Positions 40,965 through 48,049 of a stretch of 48,049 nucleotides of DNA are shown here, one piece after another. The notes beneath the pieces were generated by a model, which saw only the letters and a program-made list of their open reading frames with translations, had not been told where the DNA came from and did no database searches. The position numbers were made by a program, and so were the translations under genes. The stretch is from Fragilaria crotonensis. Its lineage: Eukaryota; Bacillariophyta; Fragilariophyceae; Fragilariales; Fragilariaceae. Within the stretch, counting starts at the first letter, position 1; every line of letters begins with the position of its first letter. Location of the stretch: assembly GCA_022925895.1 (NCBI GenBank), contig JAKSYS010000494.1, forward strand, positions 1 to 48,049. The letters are read 5' to 3'.

Positions 40965-42839
40965 CTATTCACAAATTCTCGCAAGAATGAGGGTCGTCAC
41001 TCGGACAACCTCGGAGAACGAGAGTTGATGCCACACAGTTGTCGTCGCTCCATCCCTTGAAGTTCCGTAGGGTACCAAGAAGCGAACGGTGGGATTGTTG
41101 AGCACAAAACATGCAGTAACATGTGAAGCGACCGCGTCCATGTTCCCATCACAACGGCCAAATTCTCTTGACATACCCAGGAGGAACGTCATAAACATCA
41201 CATTTCCTGAAATGTTGTTCCGACGACCATCATATGTCTCGCAAAAGAGTACATCGCAGGCTTGGAATGGCACAGCTGGCAAGTGCATGCCGTCGAGGAC
41301 ATTTGCTAGACCGGTAGGTGGCATACAAACAAGGTTTCCAACTGTTTGGGGCATTGCCGACGACGCATCCCCGATTGCGAATGGCGCTGTAACAGCACTT
41401 TGCGAACATGATTGATAATTGAGGCTCTCCCCACCATAACACTTCTCGGCTTCGAAGCTCTGCTTGTGTGCTTCGTGGTCACTCTGGTCCAAACGTTTGA
41501 CTCGTTTGCAACTAGTTTGCATGGATTCTTTCTGATCTGAGTTGCCCTCGATATCGTCACCTGCCGAGGCCTCCCTTTTCGTGCTGACAACGCAAGATTC
41601 CTTTCTCATGGCAAGTTTGAGGGGATTACGTCCACTTGGTTTCGCTTGCAAAGTCTTGAATTCCGGAGAAACGCTCTCCGTCGCAGTGAAAAAAGTGGAA
41701 TCGATGTGGATACTGGTGTCGTTCAGATCTACCATCTCCAGATTGGCCTTCTCGTTGCAGGGACTGACGACGGACACGAGTTCTCTAGGCGACATGCACT
41801 GGTCAACTTGGAGAAAGGGTCTCTTGGTGGACGCGCCGTCTCCCACTTCCTCCTGGAGAGAATCCTGCATGAGGGGTGGAACGTCAGCAATCAGTCGCTT
41901 GCGTTGTAAGATCTTGTAATTGAGGTTTGGTCGGGAAGGAAGATTGATGCGGCATGGAGATTGAAGATCCCACGTTGCGATTGCCACCGACGACGTATGC
42001 ATAGGGTCATGGCGAGAGTCGTCCTTGAAAATACCTGAGATCGTGGCACGTGGTGCCACGTTTTTGTCGTCAAAAAATCGTTGGTTACATGGGGTTGTCG
42101 CAGCATTTCGAAGTTCCTGTAACTCTTCTTGAGTTTTCAAGGCAATCGCGTTTGCAAGGACAATTCTGTGAACCTCCTCAATGGTTGGGTCGTCGGTTGG
42201 TATGACATTGACTGTGACAGTGACTGAACTCAAGGCGTTTTGAGGTCGTTGAGGAGGTAGAATGATAGAATTTCGACGCTTGTGGCTCCGCTTCGCATTG
42301 GTCTCCCTCGACGCAACTCTTGACGTGCGATCCAATGATTCGTTCAGTGCTCCGCGAATATCCATTTTCTTGGCAGCGTTCGATGTTCTTGTGCAAGGTC
42401 CTGTTACGGAGTATTGAAAATTCGTTGCATGAGGAGTGGATTTCCCCTGTTCAGAACGAGTAGAGACTGATTCGCATGGGTCACCTTTCATGTTGGAATG
42501 GAAATCGTCCCTTGTGTTGGTCGAACCTACCGGTAGAGCATTAGTCTCGTTGAAGGATGAAAGGTCTCTTTCGTTCAACATGTCGGAAATCGTTGAGACG
42601 AGGACGCTCTCATCGTCGATGGGGATCAATTTGCCGCTGCCTGCCCTCTTCTCCACAAATCTCCACCCTTCAACTTTCATCGACTCGAGGATGTACCGAG
42701 GCTTATTCATGACAAAGACGTCATCTCGAATCATTGTAAGAAGCCCGCAAAGACGACTGTTATCCCTCCATCTTGATAGAAGAATATCAATCTTGCCGAT
42801 GCTGTCTGTTGGAGGAATCAGCGGTATGGCGGTTGACAT
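40965..42839 (-). CDS. Unknown 624-aa protein with a DUF6824-like C-terminus
   Basis: Single exon; no signal peptide. The N-terminus has an ordered segment (about 15-70, IDILLSRWRDNSRLCGLLTMI ... ILESMKVEGWRFVEK). The middle 400 residues are low complexity with basic patches (KRSHKRRNSI, CKRVKRLDQ) that could be nuclear signals. The C-terminal 100 residues (ACDVLFCETYDGRRNNISGNVMFMTFLL ... NNPTVRFLVPYG) resemble in spacing the diatom-expanded DUF6824 domain (DVL...N..GN..F......RFL), but are diverged. Possibly a nuclear regulator. The copia element 2 insertion lies 33 bp past its stop, so its 3-prime UTR or terminator may now be in the LTR. Confidence 0.62.
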   Translation of the reverse strand: MSTAIPLIPPTDSIGKIDILLSRWRDNSRLCGLLTMIRDDVFVMNKPRYILESMKVEGWRFVEKRAGSGKLIPIDDESVLVSTISDMLNERDLSSFNETNALPVGSTNTRDDFHSNMKGDPCESVSTRSEQGKSTPHATNFQYSVTGPCTRTSNAAKKMDIRGALNESLDRTSRVASRETNAKRSHKRRNSIILPPQRPQNALSSVTVTVNVIPTDDPTIEEVHRIVLANAIALKTQEELQELRNAATTPCNQRFFDDKNVAPRATISGIFKDDSRHDPMHTSSVAIATWDLQSPCRINLPSRPNLNYKILQRKRLIADVPPLMQDSLQEEVGDGASTKRPFLQVDQCMSPRELVSVVSPCNEKANLEMVDLNDTSIHIDSTFFTATESVSPEFKTLQAKPSGRNPLKLAMRKESCVVSTKREASAGDDIEGNSDQKESMQTSCKRVKRLDQSDHEAHKQSFEAEKCYGGESLNYQSCSQSAVTAPFAIGDASSAMPQTVGNLVCMPPTGLANVLDGMHLPAVPFQACDVLFCETYDGRRNNISGNVMFMTFLLGMSREFGRCDGNMDAVASHVTACFVLNNPTVRFLVPYGTSRDGATTTVWHQLSFSEVVRVTTLILARICE

Positions 42840-43697
42840 TGTTCGATGTATTCAAACTTCCCGATGAATTCAGAAAGTGAGCGGCAACCTCGAACGGTAG
42901 GTTTTTCAGTCAAGCTTCCTCGGGCTTGTATTTCCGAAACTCTGCGACTCCGAAAGTAAAGTCAAGCTCCCTCGGGCAATTTGTATCGCTAACAGGATTG
43001 GCATAGTCACGCGTTGCTTCTGAACCTTTCGTGGTATTATCTTAGACATTCGTTCTTTTAGAGTCACGAATTCGATTCACACATCCACTTAATGACTTTT
43101 CAAATGTTTAACATATGCGGGGCAATTTGATAAAGTCTACATATTCCACACTCTCAGTAACACTTGGCGTCGGCGATATCACACTGTACACGTGGTAAAA
43201 CGTGGTATTTGGTACTAGCTAGAGTGTAGTAGTGCACGTAATCGCAGTGGATGTCGCAGGTGGTCGTTCTTTCTTGAGAGTTACGAATTCGATTCACACA
43301 TCCACTTGAAGGCGGTTTAAACCTTTAACAAATGTGGGACAAATTGTCATGTGAGATACGGTACTCCTATTAATGTGATTAAAACGCCAAACCTCGGAGT
43401 ACTCTCAGTAACACTTGTGGAGTCGGTGATGTGTGGTGCAAGTAGTATAGTACAAGTACCTGGTAGTACTCGTCGCTCTCTAGCTAGTTGCAGTCATACA
43501 TTGTACACAAACTAGCAGTATGTACTATACGCACACCGTACACAACTACAAGCTTGAAGATTCGGGGAACGAACCGCAAACACTGCTCCATGAATATCAG
43601 AGCTGAGGACCCTCTTCCCGAGGTACTCTAGAGGGAGTACCAGTACGGTTGCCACTCACGACCATGCTTAGGAGATCGCAGACACCTCATTCACATT
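42840..43697. other. Intergenic promoter region with repeats
   Basis: Upstream of the 624-aa gene and downstream of the transporter gene. It contains GTCAAGCTYCCTCGGGC twice (42913 and 42961), the diverged tandem repeat described separately, and GTAC-rich sequence from 43440 to 43650. No ORF is supported. Confidence 0.5.
43051..43450. repeat. Diverged tandem duplication, about 214-bp period
   Basis: The block starting CGTTCTTT at 43051 is repeated from 43265. Shared segments in order include ACGAATTCGATTCACACATCCACTT, TTTAACA-ATG-GGG-CAA and CTCTCAGTAACACTTG-GTCGG. Substitutions and indels are frequent, so the duplication is old. Possible regulatory duplication upstream of the gene starting at 42839. 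Confidence 0.75.
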
Positions 43698-45469
43698 TTA
43701 GGATTCTCCTGCCCATCCTGGGGCAACTATGTTCAACACCCCAACTGTGAGAGCATAGAGGATGGAGAGAAATGTGATCGAGAGAAAAATGGTGCCACCG
43801 ACTGCACTCTTCGACGTTTCGTGATTAAGTTTGGCCAGGTCATCCTTTGTTTTTGGAAGGAGTCCGACAAAAAGGATACCCGACATTTGACAGCAGGTCG
43901 TCAGCACAGTGAGGCTCACCAGTCCTGTAACAATGCCTTTCGACAAAGTTTCTTTTGAAACGTCCCAAATGCTTAACAGGGTCGTCGAGATGGCTGAACT
44001 TAGATTGAGGGCGGAGTTATTGACGGTCGTAAACATTGCATACGAGGCGCCCTCACTACCTGAGGGACACAAATGGACCATCATTATTGTTGTTGGCTGC
44101 AATCGTAAACCTAGTCAGATCGTTGTGAAGTACGGAAGGATAAAAAGCAATCACATAGACTTACCAAGAACTGAATGCCGGAGATAAATTCCGCGAACGC
44201 ATCGTCACCCAAGGCGAAGAGAAACGGCGATAGACCAAATGTAATCTTGTAAATGAGCAACACCTGCAAAGCCGAAAAGACACCGTTCAACAGTGTTGTG
44301 AATATATAAACAGAACGCCAACTCCACGTAATGAAGAAATATTTGTAGGCCAAAACTCCCAGATAGAGCAGTACATATGCCACGATCAGAATGATATTCA
44401 ATTCACTGGAGGTGAACCCGAGTACTACCTTTGAAAAATCACGCCACGCACCATTCGATACTTGCAAGAGATTGTACAAGTAGACAAAACCCATTGGCTG
44501 CCACACAGCGCGGCTGCAGACAGTCTTCCATATTTCCTGGCATTGCTCATAGGTAGATTTTACCTCGGCATGACGATCCTCGGATAGGTAGTAAAGCGTC
44601 GGCAATATTACAAGCGGAAGCATCGCCATGAGCGAAATCACGTAGTACGGTCCCAAGGCGGAGTAGATATAGGTCGAGCAAGGTGCTGCCACCATGACTC
44701 CAAAGAATCGACAGGCGTAGCAAGTCGATTGAAGGTGACCCTTTTCAATCTCAAGCTTTGCCTTCTCAGCGACAATCGAGTCACCCATAACGTCGGCCAA
44801 CCAGAACCCAGTTCCGAAGCCCAAGAGAGAGACGGAGAGAAAGCCTATTGAAGGAGCGTCAGCTGGAACACGGCCATCCACAATACCTGAGAGATCTGAA
44901 AACCAAATGAGACTCATAAAAGATACACTCGCCAAGACCCATCCGATTAACATGTACGACTTGCGACGATAGCCACTGATGGGGAAGTTGTCTGATAGAA
45001 ATCCGAAAACGAGCTTGAACGATGCAGGTAAGGACCGAATCGATGATACGGTGACCTGCTGTGCTTGTGTTGCTCCAAGGTCCAGCGGATATACATTGAT
45101 TAGCGGTCCAGAAAGGCCCTGAAGAATACCAACGAGGAGATAACAAGCAGGCACGGCCAAGTTTTCCTTCCGCAAGAGCTGGCATTCTCGAGGGACTCCA
45201 GGAGGATATAGCCAAGCGCTGAGTTTGGGTGAAAGCCAAGAGTCTTCTTGTTCGATCAATATTGGATGCAACATCTCTTCATCAGTGAACGCATCAGTTA
45301 TCACATCTTGACCGTGCTGCTTATTCGTAAGAGGCTCCATCTCGAACTGCATCGACTTGCCAGAAGCCTCCTCCTCTTGAACGTCTTCGTCCTCGTAGAA
45401 TTCAGCATCTGAAGATGCTTTCATTTTTGTGCGTTCCATGTTATTACGCCGTCGACGCAGTGTGAGCAT
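43698..45469 (-). CDS. Folate/biopterin transporter (FBT/BT1 family), two exons
   Basis: A 12-span MFS-type carrier of the FBT family, which moves folates or pterins across membranes (plasma, plastid or vacuolar). Exon 1 is 44165-45469, exon 2 is 43698-44096, with a 68-nt intron (GTAAGT...TTGCAG) that keeps the frame, giving 567 aa. Diagnostic parts are LLVGILQGLSGPLINVYPLDLGA, SFKLVFGFLSDNFPISGYRRKSYMLIGW, FWLADVMGDSIVAEKAK and, across the junction, PTTIMMVHLCPSGSEGASYAM followed by TLLSIWDVS. The start used is the first in-frame ATG (45469); a cytosolic, acidic N-terminus follows. It could alternatively start at the internal Met of MERTKM. Divergent from the Rab7-like gene. Confidence 0.85.
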
Positions 45470-46266
45470 GTAGGTTTGAACACTGAATTGGCAGGTGGGT
45501 TTTGAGAGCTGATAGAGCAGACTCGCAGGCTGTGGTTTCCGCGACTCCTGTAATGCACAACGACTAAACCAAAGACGGAGTCTGGAGCCTGAAGTCAGCG
45601 GCCGTAGAGAAGCGGCACGGTATGCATGAATATCAGCACACTCTAGATATGACAATATGTGTCATAACGTCAAACGAGTTAACATACTGTACTGTCGTTA
45701 CATTAGTTCATGGTACTGTAGTACCATGTACCAGGTACTCCGAGTTCGATTTAGTGGGACGTATGACCATACAGTACATGTGAAATTTGAACACATTTCT
45801 ATCGAGTGACCATGGACGACCCATCCAGACTCCATACCTGGTACTGTACTGTACCTGGTACAACAAACGCAATATACGACAAGGTCTATGATATAATCCG
45901 GTGCGCCGGAAATTAGAACGTCAATCCAAAGACATAACGTCCATTTACCGACATGAATGGTCTGTTGACGTCCCCCTCTTTTCAGTCATAGTACAGTACT
46001 GGTAGAACCCTGTGTATACTGTACGTACAAGCACATGGATAGTTTCAGCGTGCTTTTGTTCTCGCGAACGGTTGTCTACCCTGAGTACTGTAGTAACACT
46101 AGTACCAGGTACCAGGTGGTCTCTACTAGCTAGTAGTAGTAGAGTTTTAGTATGATAGTAGTACAAAACACCCAAGTCGATTGCGAAAACTCCGACTGTT
46201 CGCGATTACTGCAGCAATTCATCTCACTTTGAGAGATTCGCAACAAGCTACCGGTAGACAATCGGA
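45470..46266. other. Bidirectional promoter region, GTAC-rich
   Basis: This separates the divergent transporter and Rab genes. Dense GTAC words and short inverted repeats occur at 45705-45860 and 46085-46150. No gene is supported. Confidence 0.5.
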
Positions 46267-47138
46267 ATGTCCACCATGGCGAATCCTTCTCCTCGAGCCA
46301 AGAAGCACACCCTCAAGGTGATATTGCTTGGCGATTCCGGGTAAGAGCAAAGTGTGTCGGCCTACTGACTGGCGTGCCAGGTGAATAGGAGTGTTGCTAA
46401 CATGCTCATGCTCATTCGTCATTTCTAATATTACTCTGCAAGGGTCGGCAAGACGTCATTGATGAACCGATATTCGACAGGAAAGTTCACAGGTCAATAT
46501 AAGGCGACTATTGGAGCCGACTTCCTATCAAAAGAAATAGTCGTCACCATGCCCCTGACTGGCGAGAGGAAACTTTGTGTGCTGCAAATTTGGGATACAG
46601 CAGGCCAAGAACGATTTCAAAGTCTAGGACAGGGCTTTTATAGAGGTGCCGATGCGTGTATTTTGGTATATGATACAACGGATCCAGAGTCGTTGGATAA
46701 TTTGGATCACTGGCGAACTGACTTCCTTGATCAAGTGGGAGGTTCTACGAGCAGTCTGGCGCAAGCATTTCCATTTGTAGTGTTGGGCAACAAGGTCGAT
46801 AAGGTGAGCACAGGAGTCAGTCATGAGATGGAGTTTGTTCGCACGTTTATCGCTCACAGAAAGAACTATAGTTTAATGATCGACTCGTTCCCAGTGCTCG
46901 AGCAGAACAATGGTGCGTTCGAGCAGCAGGAGGCTCGGGTAGTTTACCTTACTTTGAGACGTCGGCCAAACATGCCATCAATGTGGAAGAAGCATTTTCC
47001 GAGGCCGCTACGCTAGCGATACTGCACGAGGAAAAGAAGCGGTTGGCGCAACCACAACTTTTTGTTCCGCCCACGCAACCACTGGATTTGAATCGACATG
47101 AGAGAAACGCGTCCCACATGAGAAATGGATGCTGCTGA
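46267..47138 (+). CDS. Rab7-like small GTPase, three exons
   Basis: A late-endosome/vacuole-type Rab GTPase, 233 aa. Exons are 46267-46340, 46443-46803 and 46872-47138, all GT-AG and in frame. G motifs are P-loop GDSGVGKT (22-29), the switch I region YKATIGADF (44-52, the Rab7 effector sequence), [13 protein letters not shown] (75-87), NKVD (141-144) and ETSAK. The AEQWC segment and HAINVEEAF also match Rab7. The protein ends CC for geranylgeranylation. A glycine/serine-rich insertion (RAAGGSGSL) sits before YFETSAK. A second in-frame ATG at 46276 has the stronger context (CCACCATGG). Without splicing, translation would run into unrelated sequence after 46803. Confidence 0.88.
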
Positions 47139-47558
47139 GCACATTGTCTAATCCGAAATTCCCTTAGTATCATTGAGATTGTAGCACAAAGCAACGACAT
47201 GTTGAGTACTGAGCTACCCGGTAGGTCGCGATGCTCTCTTGCGTAAAACCCAGTAAACGCCAACGCTGGCCTGGTAACTAAGTGTCGAATGCATAACCAG
47301 AAGGCAGGAGGCGAGACAACACACCGAAGATTTTGATCGAGACATAGGTCATACGTCCTACCAACGAGGCAGTCGTGTTGAATGGAAATGCTTGTTGGCT
47401 TCCTGACGCGTGGTGTGCATTCGCGACGTACGCATTTGACACATCATCGACGTTGCAGGGAAGCCGGGCTACGTTGCCAACTCTATTTATCAATAGAAGC
47501 TCTAGTTTAGCACGTAATCGTTGCGGATGGGTCATCCATAGCTCGTTGATTAAAACTC
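47139..47558. other. Convergent intergenic region
   Basis: Between the stop codons of the Rab7-like and glutaredoxin genes. An 85-codon ORF on the minus strand (47278-47535) has no recognisable content and is not called. Confidence 0.5.
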
Positions 47559-48002
47559 TTAAATCCCGAGAAGTTTCTGCAGCTTCCCAGACTTAGCTGC
47601 CGCCTGCGTCACATCATTTCCTCCTAGATGCTCTCCCTTGATAAAAACATTGGGAACAGTTCGTTGCCCAGTAAGAGTTTTCAATGCGTCCTGAATAGCA
47701 GCTCCATTGTCCACCTCATCAAGTTCGATTACCTTAGCATCGATCTTAAGATCATTCATCAAGTTCTTTGTAGCCGTACAGAACGGACAGTAAGTCTTGG
47801 AGAAGACAACAACGTCGGACAAGCCAATCTCCGACTTGACAAAATCTGAAGGGTCGGTCGACATTTGGCGAACTGTGACGAAAGCTCTTGGAACAAATGA
47901 TGCCGAAGCATGGGTCAAGGACAAACAACTGGCTGGGCGCGCAACGAACGCACTGGTGCTGGCGGCGAAAAACGTTGTAAGAGCAAGAACTGGGATCTTC
48001 AT
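47559..48002 (-). CDS. Plastid-targeted dithiol glutaredoxin (CPFC)
   Basis: A 147-aa single-exon thiol-disulfide oxidoreductase that uses glutathione to reduce disulfides or glutathionylated proteins. Residues 1-18 are a signal peptide ending STSAFVARP, the diatom plastid motif. The mature glutaredoxin fold follows: VVVFSKTYCPFC (64-75) with the active-site CPFC, RTVPNVFIKGEHLGG (114-128) with the cis-proline and glutathione-binding residues, and a C-terminal helix ending KLQKLLGI. The CPFC motif is shared with class I plant and algal glutaredoxins. Start ATG at 48002, near the window end; the promoter is mostly outside. Confidence 0.92.
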   Translation of the reverse strand: MKIPVLALTTFFAASTSAFVARPASCLSLTHASASFVPRAFVTVRQMSTDPSDFVKSEIGLSDVVVFSKTYCPFCTATKNLMNDLKIDAKVIELDEVDNGAAIQDALKTLTGQRTVPNVFIKGEHLGGNDVTQAAAKSGKLQKLLGI

Positions 48003-48049
48003 TGCGTCGCGCTGATGGGATGTGTCGTTGAGTGTGGTGGTGAAGTTGT

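Noticed and set aside
43105-43205. Possible tRNA or small RNA in the repeat region
   Set aside because: No cloverleaf, A/B box pair or terminal CCA-type acceptor could be drawn.
45470-45655. N-terminal extension of the folate/biopterin transporter to 45655
   Set aside because: The upstream start would be TTG and the segment lacks family similarity; the first ATG at 45469 is preferred.
47278-47535. 85-codon minus-strand ORF
   Set aside because: No domain, no targeting signal, and it sits in the convergent gap between two good genes; chance ORF favoured.

Overview
This window looks like nuclear DNA of a photosynthetic stramenopile, most likely a diatom. Several predicted proteins begin with a signal peptide followed by an AF- or GF-type cleavage motif, the bipartite address for complex red-lineage plastids: glutaredoxin, the PsbW-like protein, a 216-aa protein, the IBA57-like protein and a 132-aa protein. 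There is also a chlorophyll-binding LHC relative. Introns are mostly short (68-201 nt), with GT-AG ends and in places a TACTAAC-like branch point. No bacterial operon structure, rRNA, recognisable tRNA or CRISPR array was seen.

Layout. 1-1778: two copies of a 945-bp tandem repeat. 2054-2729: a frameshifted methyltransferase relic. 3100-5153: an intact aldo/keto reductase and an ELO-like protein, convergent. 5280-6217: MITE-like and short repeat material. 7374-14548: a Ty1/copia retrotransposon (minus strand) with 321/322-bp direct terminal repeats and many single-base frameshifts. 15075-24680: a dense host block (LHC-like protein, plastid 216-aa protein, GcvT/IBA57-like protein, 102-aa membrane protein, 132-aa plastid protein, PsbW-like protein, 368-aa multi-spanning protein). 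25066-26760: a TMEM53/DUF829 protein. 27671-29098: a dead PIF/Harbinger transposase. 31138-33926: a complete piggyBac-type element with an intact transposase. 33952-40931: a second Ty1/copia element with identical 232-bp LTRs. 40965-48002: a 624-aa protein, a folate/biopterin-type transporter, a Rab7-like GTPase and a plastid glutaredoxin.

Host genes alternate between convergent pairs (gaps from 44 to about 420 bp) and divergent pairs that share short promoters, for example 19691/20022, 21380/21787 and 45469/46267. A cluster of host genes serves the plastid: light harvesting, photosystem II, Fe-S or folate protein maintenance and thiol redox. Transposons occupy two blocks, 7.4-14.5 kb and 27.7-40.9 kb.

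The most unusual signals are four. The gag and pol of the second copia element are in one frame, separated by a UGA-CUA-G stop context known for efficient readthrough. The piggyBac-type element is bounded by CTAG instead of TTAA, with paired subterminal TTAATTAACCCC repeats. The first copia element encodes membrane-spanning segments between its zinc motifs and its protease. An LHC-family protein carries a long aspartate-rich N-terminal domain. All splice structures were derived by hand from GT/AG signals and reading-frame continuity; no search or transcript data were available.
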